Assembly (NCBI GenBank): GCA_963691655.1
Contig: OY829326.1
Location: 109,403,388 to 109,467,387 of the forward strand
Reading direction: 5' to 3'
From: Toxonevra muliebris
Taxonomy: Eukaryota > Arthropoda > Insecta > Diptera > Pallopteridae
DNA length: 64,000 nt
Shown: one piece after another, positions 1 through 11,242 of the stretch
How the letters are laid out: each line of letters starts with the position of its first letter
How positions within the stretch are numbered: the first letter of the stretch is position 1
Translations under genes and position numbers: made by a program
Notes under the pieces: model-generated
The model's input: only the letters and a program-made list of their open reading frames with translations
The model's database searches: none
What the model was told of the DNA's origin: nothing

Positions 1-1080
1 AAAGCTATTGCAATAGTAAGAATTACTTATTCTGAACTCATTATTGCAACTAGTACAATCAAGTCACCTAATCTATTTAACCCACGGATTAGTGGCAAAA
101 CCCCTGGGAAACTTTTTGATTGAAAATTGCTTATATTTCGGCCAAGGTAAGGTGCCCAGGACCGACAATGTATTCAAAGAATATATTATTATCCTTCGTC
201 TGAAACCATTTAAAGGGCGATTCGTGAATTTGTTCAGATTTTATGGTGGTTTTTATGTGTTAAGGGCCGGATTAGTGATAAGATCCGCTGAATCCGCTGG
301 GATAACACTGTGCGCCACCAAAATTATGATTCCAAATCTCTCAACGGTTTATAATATTTAGCACTACGCTCACTTATTAATATTGCCAATGCATTTTGCT
401 ACTTTAGGTCAAATAATCGATTTTTTTAAGGTCAAAGTCTGCAATAGAGGACATAAATATAATTCGCTTAATTCATAAATAACAAAGAATTTGGTATTGA
501 TGTTTTCGGCAAAATTGGGCTTCTAAAACAGGTCTACAATATTGCAGAGCACTGTAGCCGCAAAAATTTAGCACAGAATATGGGATTTGAAACTAAATGC
601 AAATTCGCTTAAATGTTAACAATAAACATGTTCTTCTTTACCTACAATTTTGCTGAACATAGGCAACCTCTAAATATCAACTAAAACCGGTCAATTATGC
701 CCCAGAATTATAAAATTAAGAATTGATTAGGAACCACGTAAGGCCCTTAGATATTATTTGATTTCCTGTATTTATTCATCACTCAATTGACAACAAAAAA
801 TATCTGAGACCGAGCCACGAACCGGTTTTCCTCACATTAAAAATACTATGATGCCTTTTGAACGTGCATCTCAAATTTGCCAAGTGGTGCAATAGACCTT
901 CTGAGACTGTAGCATACAGTCTTTTCAACAAGAGCGTGTACGGCTTAATTGCACGAACAACTTTAAGTATCAAGTTGAAGTTTATTTTCAACATTCAGCA
1001 TTTTATTGCGAATGGCGCTGTATAACCTTTTAAACAATCGCAATTATAATATCGTTATTTAAGAAATTTTTCAAATCGTA

Positions 1081-2035
1081 CTCCGTTAATGCATAACGTT
1101 TTTAAGCTACCATTCTTTGCTCACATCCAAAGGAATCCAAAATGTCCTAGGAAGGTGCTGCAAATATCTTGAGAAGTTGAAGGCATTCGTAAAAAAATGG
1201 AATCAACCTTTTTTAGGACACCAGAATGTTTACGGCTTACCAAATCAATGTGCTTCTTCACAGCAAAGGGATTCGGTGATAGCATGAGTTTTTGAAGCCA
1301 ATTCTACCATTATACTTAAAGCAGCCCAACAAAAACTGGCGCAGAAGGTCACTAATATATCCCGTATTATAATCTAAAGTCGTTTAAATTAATTCCAAAT
1401 TGAATTCTGAGCTACCATAACCAAACTCTTACTGACGGCAAAACAAACAAAAAATGGCAGGAGTGGGCTGTCGACCATATGGATAATGAGTGGAGCGATG
1501 TGGCCTTTACAGACGAATCTTTTTTATGGACGGCAGGTACCATAAACGTGCATTGTCTATTAAGGGCAGTAAGATGGTTCTGAGATTAGTTAAGCATCAA
1601 GCTCAAGGAAAAGCTCATGTTTGGGGATGCTTTTCAAGGCAGAGTTTCGACAGGATAATCATGATAACGAGGAATTTGGATATCCAGTACATAATCCATT
1701 TATACCAGCATAGACTCTTATCTTCTGCCAATAACTAGTTTGGGAAAGAAATTGAAATTGAGTGCTTTAAGAGGGCAGGACCCTAAACATCAAAGTCGCT
1801 TGTGCAGTAAGTGAAAAGAGGAAAATTGGATAAGAATTTTGGACTGCACCTCTCAATCTCCAGATGCTAACCACATTGAAAATTTCTAAGCAATTATTAA
1901 GCTTAAGATGAACAGAAAAAATGCTAAGAGCATTACCCAATTGAAACGACAGATTAAGTCAAAATGGCTGTGTTTGACGCAATCGTATGCCGAAAAGCTA
2001 GAGATAATATGATCTCGCGTTACCACCAGAGCTTT
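1081..2035 (+). pseudogene. Tc1-like transposase relic
   Basis: Degenerate coding of a Tc1-type (DD34E) transposase, the enzyme that cuts and pastes TA-targeting elements. From about 1450 a conceptual frame reads WQEWAVDHM, then FTDES (first catalytic Asp, near 1510), then WGCFS. After a frame change it shows DPKHQSR near 1780 and SPDANHIENF near 1860, which holds the catalytic Glu. The final part reads like the family C-terminus. Several stops and frameshifts (1738, 1815, 1888) show it is dead. The N-terminal DNA-binding half before about 1430 is barely recognisable. An 11-bp inverted match, CAATCAAGTCA, lies at 57-67 and 2141-2151 and might mark the old ends, but that would make the element longer than usual. 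Confidence 0.65.
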
Positions 2036-2176
2036 CTGCTGTAATTGAAAAAAAAAAACGATTTATATTAAATATTTAAAACAATTGCATAGGTTGAATA
2101 CTTGAACTTTAGCGTCTTTTCATTGATAATTCAATTGTCTTGACTTGATTGCGTTAAATGAGCATAAATTAATGTA

Positions 2177-3142
2177 CACCCAGAGAATTACTTACCTCGT
2201 TTGAAGAAAAACGGCTATCAAACTGACGAAAAATGGGAATAATTTGGCGCCATAGAAACGGTTTCCTCATTTAGATATACAAAATTTCTTTGAATTGAGG
2301 AAATATTTTTTCTTTATTTTAGAGAAAAATTTCTATGAAAGAAGGAAGTTTTCTATAAATTAAAGAAATATGACTTCAATTTGTAGAAATTGCGTTTTCC
2401 AAATGAATAATATTTTATTTCATTATGAGAAATTATATATAATTTAGGTACAATTTTCTTCAGTTTGAGGAATAATTTTTCATAAATTGAAGTCAATTTA
2501 CTACCTTTTTAGAAAAAAAAAATCCTCAATTTATGGAATATTTTCTACAATGTTGTTTTAATTAAAAGGCATAGAAATCATTTTATTTTTTACTTGTATT
2601 CATTTATTATTTTATTTTTAATAAGAATTAAGGTTTACATTCATACGTATTTTTACATACACTACAGGCGTCGTTGCCTTGAAATGATCAAAAGTTCCTT
2701 ATGGCCATCAAAAAATTATAAATTGAAGTTTATTGAAATTGATATCTTTTCAATATATTTTATTTTTTTGTTCACAAATTATATCAACAGCCACAAACAC
2801 AACCACTTCGCTTGAAATAGAGACGCCGACTAAAAAATTCAAAAGAAAAATAAAGCGTACGCGATTGTCTGCTAAGGCCAAAAGAGTAAAGCTAGTTTTT
2901 TATGTATACAAAAATTTTGCAAAGAGAACATTTTTGGTATATTCGTCTCTTTTTTACATTTTCTATGCAACTAAATTTGTTAAAATGAAGACATAACTTA
3001 CTTCAAATTGAACACCATGGTTGCATGAAAGGAGCACATTTTTCTTCATTTTGAGGAAAATTTACTTAAACGAGAGAAATTTTCGTGGATTCAAATTGAG
3101 GAAACTTTTTCTTTGTTTTAGAGATGGGTATTTTTCTGGGTG
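2177..3142. mobile_element. TA-flanked MITE with CACCCAG termini
   Basis: A 966-bp block bounded by inverted CACCCAGAGAA (left) and CACCCAGAAAA (right, read inward), each directly flanked by TA, as expected of a Tc1/mariner-type target duplication. Both subterminal zones carry repeated TTGAGGAAA / TTTCCTCAA motifs in inverted sense. There is no transposase, so it would be non-autonomous. The middle holds a short coding-like island (see findings). Confidence 0.6.
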
Positions 3143-3635
3143 TAGTCATATGAAATTTCCATACAAATGCTCATAGGTCTCTACGGACCTTATCACTTTT
3201 TTAACGGAAAAATCTTACCACTAATCCGAGGGTTAATTCCTTGCCTGTACGCCAATGTTGTATCTCTTGGCATTTGAAATATTTTGTTTTTTAGTTGAAT
3301 GACGAAAAAGTATTTAAAGGTTAATCGGGGAATTTGTGAAGATGTTGGACTAAAAATATAAAAGTTTTTGCGTTTAACCTTTTTTTGGAGCTACCTACAT
3401 AAAGCCTTCTAGAGATAGAAGAGCATTTTTAGAGTCAACAAATCTGAGGCTGAATTTGACCAGAAAACTAACTCCGGATTCGTGGTTTTGTCACTTACAC
3501 TTAACCTCAAACTGCATATTATTGAAAAAAAAATCTTGCCTATGCACTTGAGGGTTGGATCTTAAGTTTTGAGTTATACTTTGTAATGAAAAGCAAATTT
3601 TTATTTGAGTTTATTCTAGGTTTTCTTGGATTTAA

Positions 3636-3973
3636 AGAGCTGTTCACATATTACGTAATGCAATTTTTGACCAGTTTGACCCCTCCCCCCCCCCCCCCTG
3701 GTCGTAACACATCGTAACAAAACGTAACGTGAAATGTAGAGAATGGATTGCAAACAATAAAACTGTCGATTTTCTTCTATCCATAAAAAAAATTTTAGCC
3801 ATGATTTTCGACTTCAGCAGGAGAAAATTTATTTTATAAAATATTTGATAGTATAAAATCAAGGTATCATAACACATCAATGATCCCCCCTCCTCCCTCC
3901 ATGTAACACTTAGTAACAAATTGTCGAGAACTTCTCTCCCCCTTGTGCGTTACGTAATATGTGAACGGCCCCT
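3636..3973. mobile_element. Short inverted-repeat element (MITE)
   Basis: About 338 bp bounded by GTTCACATATTACGTAA and its inverted copy, followed inward by C-rich (3679-3697) and CCCTCC-rich (3885-3900) stretches. From general knowledge, GGCCGTTCA...TTACGTAA termini recur as short non-autonomous elements in arthropod genomes. No coding potential. The target duplication cannot be fixed unambiguously. Confidence 0.55.
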
Positions 3974-3999
3974 AATGTCGAATTCAATTAAATCGGAAA

Positions 4000-4023
4000 T
4001 TCTCTCTCTCTCTCTCTCTCTCT
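4000..4023. repeat. (TC)n microsatellite
   Basis: Uninterrupted TC dinucleotide run of about 23 bases just beyond the MITE end. Confidence 0.9.
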
Positions 4024-4515
4024 GGTATTGAATATAACATAAGTCTTAACAATATATTTTATAAGCAGTTTTCTCCACAGCTAATCTAATTCCATTTTTT
4101 CTATTGGATCTGAATTCTTGAAATCTTTGTGCGCTTGAAGAGCAGTTTAAACTTTTTCTTGCAACGCCACTGTGCGTGTGCGCGCTATGTGTTTGTTTAT
4201 TTTTAGAGTAAAGCAAAAACATGTGTTTACATTGTTTCTCAATGTTACCACTCAAAATTTCAGAAAATTTAATAAAAGTAAAATGTTTTCCTTTTTTCCA
4301 AAAAAAGAACATGCCGCTGCTGTTGGTGCTGTGCTTCTAGTGCTGTAAAATACATACTCATTTGAAGTATGGATATCTCTTCATCAGTTTAATTTAAAGT
4401 AGAGAAAGAAGAGCCGGAGAAGTAAAAAAAGAAAAATCGAAAAATTCGAGCGGGAAAAGTATTTAATTTTCCTCTAATGCTCAAAGGCAGCACCCAACAG
4501 AATATAAGGGCATAA

Positions 4516-4524
4516 TATAAATAG
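4516..4524 (+). promoter_or_regulatory. Candidate TATA box for the WRPW gene
   Basis: TATAAATAG lies 136 bases upstream of the ATG at 4660. No clean initiator motif is seen about 30 bases downstream, and TATA-like strings are common in AT-rich DNA, so this is a candidate only. Confidence 0.3.
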
Positions 4525-4659
4525 TATAAGGATTGCTGCTGGAATAAAAATTTCGATAGTCTGTATGTGGAATTTGAAGAGTTAAGAACTCGTAGCTACA
4601 ACCAACAACAACAAAGTGCTTTAGTGTTTTAAGTTTTTTGGCTTTGAAATAGAACACAA

Positions 4660-5391
4660 ATGGGTATAATGTATAAATTATTAAGACATAATAAAAGTAT
4701 TAAAATGGATTTAAGAAAATTGAAACAAAATCAAAATGATATGGAGGAAATGGTGCTCCGCGAAAACGATGAAGTGTTGCAGACAAATGTGGAAGGGGAG
4801 GCGGATACGATGCAGCAAGAACAGCAACAATTTACCGCAGAACATATACTTCAGTTGTGTAAATTTTTAGCTGAGAAATCGAAACGGAATGTAAGTAAAT
4901 TTATATAAATCAGTAAATTTTTTCACTTGTAATTATTTATTAATTTTGTAACCCCATAGAAAAATCTACAAAAATATCATGAAAGTTTAAACAAATCTCA
5001 GCTTTCCATGGATTATAAGAATTCCGCATATGAGTATGTGGAAAATAATAAAAGCAAAATACAAGTAGAAGATGAAACAACGGCATTGTTACCGCATCAT
5101 AATAATTGTAGATTAACAACACCGATACCAGCTTCTTCAGAATCAACACCAATTACAGCATCCCCAGTATCGTCAGCAGCAACAACAACTACAAATGTTC
5201 TAGCCGATAAGTTTGTATCAACCACAAATAGCTGTAATAATTTCAATATTTTGTCACCTTCGTGCTTCTTGCAACATTCACAAAATAAACGAGATATCTT
5301 ATTGAAAATACGTCGCCAAATCCTTGAGCGTAAACGTTTACGTCGATTAATGCATGTGCAGCGAGATCTAACTGTATGGCGTCCTTGGTGA
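4660..5391 (+). CDS. Two-exon gene for a 220-aa protein ending in WRPW
   Basis: Exon 1 is 4660-4890 and exon 2 is 4960-5391, joined in frame (phase 0) across a 69-base intron with GTAAGT donor and CCATAG acceptor. The product is 220 residues. Residues about 1-45 are charged and helical-looking; 46-95 are Gln/Lys-rich; about 110-165 are a Ser/Thr/Ala-rich spacer; 185-212 are strongly basic (KIRRQILERKRLRRL). The last four residues are WRPW followed by TGA. A C-terminal WRPW recruits Groucho/TLE co-repressors, best known from Hairy/E(spl) proteins, but no bHLH or Orange domain is visible. A nuclear repressor cofactor role is inference. There are no stops or indels, so it looks like a live gene. 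An upstream 5' exon cannot be excluded. I do not recognise the orthologue. Confidence 0.72.
4891..4959 (+). other. Intron of the WRPW gene
   Basis: 69-base AT-rich intron with GTAAGT donor and a pyrimidine-containing tract before CCATAG, typical of a short fly intron. Without splicing, exon 1 would stop 18 bases downstream, in the intron. Confidence 0.7.
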
Positions 5392-5823
5392 ATGCAGATA
5401 CGCTTTTTAATTGGGTTAAGCTTTAAATTGAACGCACTTTTTTTGAGATGATTTCAAATTTTTGAACACGCACAAAAGGGAAATTTAAAAGGAGAAAAAA
5501 CTATTAAAGAGCATCCTTCCAAAAACCTATTATTTAAGAGAGTAGTAATTATACACTGAGTAGATGTAGAGTAAAATAAGAGCAAAATCAAAGAAGCGTA
5601 ATGCTGTTCTTTTACTAGAGGTAACGTAACTCCAATCGGATACAAAGCAACGAATGGCAATGCTAATCGCTCTCAATCAATTGCGAAGATTTTGATTGTC
5701 AAAGTCATTGTGTCGGGTCTCAGTTTTTATGTACAGTAATTGAAGGGTGTAAACTCGAATGAATCAAAGCACCATATTGATTTTTTCACGATTAAGCTAG
5801 TCTTATAATCTCGGAAAAACTAA

Positions 5824-5829
5824 AATAAA
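5824..5829 (+). terminator. Candidate poly(A) signal of the WRPW gene
   Basis: AATAAA about 430 bases after the stop codon at 5391. It is the first canonical hexamer I noticed downstream. The motif is frequent in AT-rich DNA. Confidence 0.3.
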
Positions 5830-6483
5830 CCAAAGAGGGTGTAATATTTATGTTCAACCGAGCTGAAAATTTTACTATGCCATGCAGACCAGATTTTGTA
5901 ATTACTCAATTGAGCCCAACGGTTGTGATTGGTCAATTAAAAGTAAAGAGAGAAATATTTTCTCTCTGCTCATAATTGTAATTATAAACTTTTTCAAAAT
6001 AAATTTTACAAATTTCTCTTTTCAATTCGTCTCTATTTAGTTTTTATGTTGCTCTTTATGATCCACTTGACTTTTCACCCTTCAATTTACTTCAGTGTTA
6101 TACTTACGTTAATTTTGAAACGAATACAATTAAAACTAATTTTATGTAAATTTTAAAGCTTCCATTTGTCTTAAGAATTTGTTGTAGAAATACGATTAAA
6201 GTTTATTTTATAAACGTGAAAAATAATAATAAAAATAGAAATTAAAGATTTTAATTTATTTTTATTTTTTTTTTTTTTTTGTAGGTGTTCAGGCATTTTT
6301 CCTTTTCAACTCGAACAGAACATACGAGTATATATTACTGGAAATTTTCTATAAAAATATAGTCAAAATTTAGCTAATTTTAATATGCTGATAAAATTGC
6401 AAAATGTGAATGTTTTATTTCTAACTTTTCAGCATTTTCAGAAGTAATGTCTTGAACGTAAAAATTAAACTAATTTATAACAT
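5830..6483. other. Intergenic, no gene seen
   Basis: AT-rich sequence with a poly-T run at 6265-6281. No open frame, RNA gene or repeat boundary was recognised. Confidence 0.5.
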
Positions 6484-6799
6484 ACTAGCTGACCCGGCAG
6501 ACGTTGTTCTGCCCTTTCTACGAAAAAGCAAGAAAATTGAAGTTTATTTCAATGCAGAACAATGAAGTTTCTTGGTATTTAAAATTGAACATTGGTAATG
6601 ACAATTCAAGCTTAAAGGACGTACATTGAATTTGGTAAAAATTTTAAATTTAAAAATGACGCATCGAAAATTGGCATTTTTAAAACTATTTAATTTGCAG
6701 AAGAATATTAATGACCGTTCTAGAAGTTATACCTAATTCCAAAAACTATTTAAAAATATGGATCCATTTGCTATTCATTATAAAAATTTAATTTATTAT

Positions 6800-7330
6800 A
6801 GAATTTATTACAGCGCCACCTATCGGATTTTGACATAGCTAGGTAGGTTTTTGAGATATTTCATAAATTAGTAAAAATAATAATAGTAAAAAATAATAGT
6901 AATAAAAAAAAGAAGTAGAAAAAACAGAGAAAGAGTAGTAGAAAATAACAATAAATTGTAGAAAAATGTAGTAAAAAAGTAGTAAAAAGTATAAGTAGAT
7001 AAGGTAGTAAAAAAGTAGCCGAATGTAAGAAAAGAATGTTAGGAAAAATAAATTAAAATAGTAGTAGAAAATAGAAGTAGAGCATGGTGCAACACCCACT
7101 AATCCAATAAACTGAGAGAATTTTTTAAATCCGGTATTGACAAATAATACTTCTTTAATGAAAATTCAGGGTATATGGAAGGTGTCACACCCCCTTTGTC
7201 AACCCACCCATATTTTTATTGTAGCATGGCATTGTTAATTCACGTTCTTGTACCAAATTTCTGTACTGTGCTATAAATGATTCTTGAGATATACCCAAAA
7301 AAATATTAGGATTAATTTTATTATGGTTCA
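6800..7330 (+). repeat. Internal module copy A with AGTAGTAGAAA expansion
   Basis: Starts ACAGCGCCACCTATCGGATT at 6811, continues through a degenerate AGTAGTAGAAA tract (about 6868-7085), then an ACCCCCTTTGTCAA block near 7190 and a TACTGTGC...ATATACCCAAAAA block (7263-7304). Every block recurs in the same order in copy B. Confidence 0.75.
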
Positions 7331-7419
7331 GTTGAATTATAGAAACAATATTTCAGGACGCTCTATATTCATATCAAAGAAAAATTTGAACCAATTTCAT
7401 ATTTATTATAAATATAGAA

Positions 7420-8180
7420 TTTGTTACAGCGCCACCTATCGGATTTTAAGATAGCTAGGCAGGGTCTTAAGATATTTCATAAAGTAGTAGAAATAATAGT
7501 AGAAAAAGGAATGGAAAAAGTAGTAGAAAATAGCAGAAAAAACTAGAAGAAAATAGTAATAGAAAAGGTAGTAGGAAAAAGAATAGAAATTTTGTTTACA
7601 AATTGTTGTAAAGAAGTAGTACAAAAGTAACAGAAAAAGTAGAAGAAAAATAGTTAAACATAGTAGTACAAAAATAGTAAAAATGTAGTAGAAAGATTGG
7701 TAGAAATAATAATAAAAAATAGTAGTAGAAAAAACTGTAAAAAAGTTGAAAAAGATAGTAGTGAAGAATAGTAGTAGAAGGAAATAAGAAAAAATGTATT
7801 AAAAAAGTAGTAGAAAAAAGTACTAAAATATTAGTAGAAAATATCGGTTGAAAAAGTAGTAGAAAATAAGAAAAATTTTGCAAAAAAAAAAGAAGTTTAA
7901 AAGCAGTAGAAAATAAAGTGAAGCATAGTTCCACACCCACTAATCCAACAAACTGAATGAATTTAAATTTCAGTACCGTACCACAATTGCCTCTTAAGAT
8001 ATCTCATAATGGAAATTCAGGTTATATGGGAGGTGCCACACCCCCTTTGTCAATCCCCCCTATATTTTTGTTGTAGCCTGGCATTGTCAATTCTCGTTAT
8101 TGTACCAAATTTCTATACTGTGCTTTAAATGATTCTTTAGATATACCCAAAAAACTATTAGGATTGTATAGGAGGTGGCA
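7420..8180 (+). repeat. Internal module copy B with longer AGTAGTAGAAA expansion
   Basis: The same block order as copy A: ACAGCGCCACCTATCGGATT at 7426, a simple-repeat tract (about 7475-7925, roughly twice as long as in A), ACCCCCTTTGTCAA near 8040, and ATATACCCAAAAA near 8142. Direct orientation, so a tandem duplication with differential microsatellite growth is the simplest reading. Confidence 0.75.
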
Positions 8181-8340
8181 CGCCAACTTTCCTAAAAGCC
8201 ATTATGAATAGCTATGATTCATCCTTCCGCCTAAGAAAATATATTCTGGAAATATGACTTCAATCGGTCCAGTTGTTCTGAAGTTACACGATGTCATATA
8301 CACAAAACTCTACGATTATATGGAGCCATAATCGCGAAAT

Positions 8341-9110
8341 TATCGTAAGCGCCATTTTTTCGAAAATTGTTTTTTGATCGCAAATAAAACTTGAGCACCA
8401 GACGCACCTTTCTACAAAATTCTAAATGTCAGAAGTGAATAATAGCCAAGAAAATGAGTGGTGAATTTTATCGTTTCACATGTTTACATGTACGCGTGAT
8501 TGCAGAATTATCGTAAGCGACACTTTGAACACAACCAGCTTTATCATGTGAAGCTTTAAGAGTTTTCTGGAGCTAAAGAAATAACTGTTAATAGTTTTTT
8601 TTTACTTTTACGCAGTTACATTTGTCTATTTAATAAAAAATTTTGCCAAAACTGTTAATTTTGGAAGAAAAAAAGTCAGGTGAATCATGGCACAAAGGTA
8701 TGATAACTTTAAATATTTATCAAATTGTTGCCAAAATGCAATATTTTATAGGAAAATCAATCAAAAAACGACAAACGCAATTTGTGTGAAAGGTTAGGTA
8801 CACGGACAGAGAAGAAGAAGATAAGATTAGAAAGAAATTACTTTTACAAAAATTATATTTTGGATCAAGAAAATTACATTTTTTTTTTTATTTATAATCA
8901 ATTCCCTATTCATAGCATTTCTGCATTTCTTTGTGACTGCCTTAGACTCATTTTAATAGATATTTAATTTTTAGCCATTCAAATAAAAAGTACGAAGATT
9001 CGACTGCGAACGAAAGATGTAAAAATTAAAAAGAAAAAATATTTTATCGTAAGCGCCTCAATACTTCATGCTTCACACCAAATTTATGATGGGAAAAAAT
9101 ATCGTAAGCG
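8341..9110 (+). repeat. Four copies of TATCGTAAGCG
   Basis: The 11-mer TATCGTAAGCG occurs at 8341, 8509, 9045 and 9100, always on the plus strand, in otherwise unremarkable AT-rich DNA. Flanks outside the 11-mer differ, so it is not a simple tandem repeat. Confidence 0.7.
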
Positions 9111-9120
9111 TCATAAGTTA

Positions 9121-10924
9121 CGCACAGATTTCAAAAAACCAAATTTTTTTTTCATCGTTCGATAAATAGATATAAATAATATATCTTTGTATATATCATT
9201 ACGGTATTTTTTAAACCGTTTAAAAGAAAAAAACAAAAAAGCTCTTAAATATTGAATATCTCGAAAACTATGACATATATATAAATTACATGATAACTTC
9301 TTTTTGGGAAATCACTCAAGCTTCCTTTTTGTTGCAAGCAATTATTTGATATCTCCAACGGTAAACCAGTTATTAGTAAAAAAGGGACTTTTTTGGGAGG
9401 ATTTCTCTGCAACTCCAGAACTGATTTTTGTGGTTTTTCCATTTATCATACCCCCACTAACAATTACTGAAGAAAAATCTGAGATCAGAATTATTACGAA
9501 ATTTTAGTGGATTTTTCACTCTATCGACTGGACTATAATGCAAAAAGATTTTTCTTAATCGGACAATGTTTTTTTTTGATTCAGCAAGGTAAAATCACTA
9601 AACGCGAGAAGAACAATCAAACAATCAATCAAATTAATTCCAAATATACTCAGAAAATTTATTTAGATTTTAGGAAGTAACATACAAGTCAAAATTGCAC
9701 TTGATTTCTGGACAATTAAGATTTCCGAAGCTTAAGCATTCCGCGCGTCCACTGCACTCAAAAATCAAATCGAAAAAATCCTTGTAAAATTGTACTCAAA
9801 ATTGTCACGTAGTAAGAAAGTAGATAATTGAAATCATACTAAAATTGTTCCGTTAGTATTCAATTAGTTTTTTTAATTCTTTTGAAGAATTACATATTTT
9901 AAATTACATTTCAGTGCCTATTGAAATTGACCATTTTTCCAATTCCATTACTGGAGAATTGGAAATGGCATGAAGTTGGCAAATAAAACTAATTCATTGC
10001 AAGGAATTGTAATTTGTATTTATTAAAGCATTCCTTGGAATTAGGAATGTAATTAAAATGAAATATAATTTATTCATCTCTGGTTCCTTGCCTCATTCTG
10101 TTAGAAATAGTGTTTAGTCTACCAGGTTTTCTATAATCCCCAAATTTGCCACAATAATATTATTCATAATTTTTTTTTTTATTATTATAATTTTATTTTT
10201 TAATTTTATTATTTTACATACAGTATTTACTTACATATTTCCTTTTAATTATGATTTAAACTTTTTTCAATAATTACAGCTTATAACTAGAATATGTATA
10301 TTTTTAAACTAAATCATTTAGAAAAATAAAATTAAATAGAAAAATTGTTTTACAGATATACATACGTCGATACATAGAATTTGTTTCATTTTCCTATTAA
10401 ATAGGTATAAATGTGTTTTCGTTTTTTAATTTACATAAATTCCCAATGATATTGATATTTTATTAATTCAGTAATTTACAAGTTTTTAGTTAAATTTGAC
10501 TAAAATGCTTAAAATTGGATTTCTGTTGCTGGGTTTAATTTTATGTTGTGTTTAGCTATTTTCAAGCTTCTATTTTGTTTTAGACACTTATACGCTTTTT
10601 TCATAATGTTTGACTTGGGTTTTGTAACAGCTAATTCAATTTAAAGGACACGCTCTCATAAAGAATTGATCTGTGCTATTAAAATATGCATATGGGGTTC
10701 GCTTAGTGAAGTTAGTTTTACATATTCTTACATCCAATCTTAAATTTGAGATATCACTCAGAAAACATTTCCATATTATTATTATTTATTTATCAATGAA
10801 TTTATCGAAGTTGACCTTTAATTGTAGGGTTGTTCCCTTTTAACTAATATGGTTTGTGTTTCAATAGTTTAAGCTTCTTCAATAAGTCAATGGGAAAGCC
10901 ATTGTATCAATGGTACAAATATTA
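9121..10924. other. Intergenic, no gene seen
   Basis: About 1.8 kb of AT-rich DNA. There is a weak palindromic TTGGAATTG-type patch at 9930-10040. I see no open frame with sense and no clear element boundary. Confidence 0.5.
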
Positions 10925-11030
10925 GCCCTATTCATACTTTAGAGTAAAGTGCTGAGTAACGTAGTAAAAAAGTAATGTTTTACCCTAGAGCATGAACGCA
11001 TCTAAAACTGATGTAGTGCACTCTTTGCGA

Positions 11031-11035
11031 TCAAT
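11031..11035. repeat. Target-site duplication TCAAT, left
   Basis: TCAAT directly before the left LTR matches TCAAT at 15390-15394 directly after the right LTR. A 5-bp duplication is typical of Ty1/copia integration. Confidence 0.9.
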
Positions 11036-11221
11036 TGTTAGGATCTTTATATTTATATATGCAGTTTTTATTGAAACATGTATTTCAGTTGATAAGTTAG
11101 AAACGAATGAATTGAAAATTTTATAACTTCAATATCAATAGATCAAAATATCAAACATACAAAAACAATATTCATATACAAAGTGTTTTCATTACAAGTA
11201 AATAGGATATGATCTTCAACA
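11036..11221 (-). repeat. 3' LTR of the copia element
   Basis: 186 bp, 5'-TG...CA-3' as for the family. It is identical, as far as I can read, to the LTR at 15204-15389. The preceding internal sequence has only a short purine run (AAGGG), a weak polypurine tract. Confidence 0.93.
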
Positions 11222-11242
11222 GCGGCCCTTAATGAAAACTCC

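Larger units (their letters stand above)
6484..8310 (+). mobile_element. Dispersed insect repeat, class not assigned
   Basis: Begins ACTAGCTGACCCGGCAGACG and ends near 8260-8280 with CAATCGGTCCAGTTGTTCTG. Both are sequence styles I know from old dispersed insect repeats, but I cannot assign a superfamily with certainty. Inside lie two diverged copies of one module (listed separately). No transposase or reverse transcriptase is seen; the minus-strand open frames here only reflect the AGTAG-type simple repeat. Confidence 0.45.

Noticed and set aside
44..361. 105-codon plus-strand open frame
   Set aside because: No domain, unremarkable composition and no splice or promoter context; it overlaps possible decayed-element sequence.
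1..3260. GGATTAGTG(G/A)(C/T)AA-like strings near 88, 270 and inverted near 3220, as ends of a large element
   Set aside because: Matches are only about 20 bases and do not extend; no duplication. Too weak to report as an element.
3644..3919. 91-codon minus-strand frame
   Set aside because: Lies entirely in a MITE and reads through C-rich tracts; composition artefact.
4046..4312. 88-codon minus-strand frame upstream of the WRPW gene
   Set aside because: No domain or conservation cue; overlaps the presumed promoter region.
6839..7940. Phe/Tyr/Leu-rich minus-strand frames resembling membrane proteins
   Set aside because: They are translations of the AGTAGTAGAAA simple repeat.
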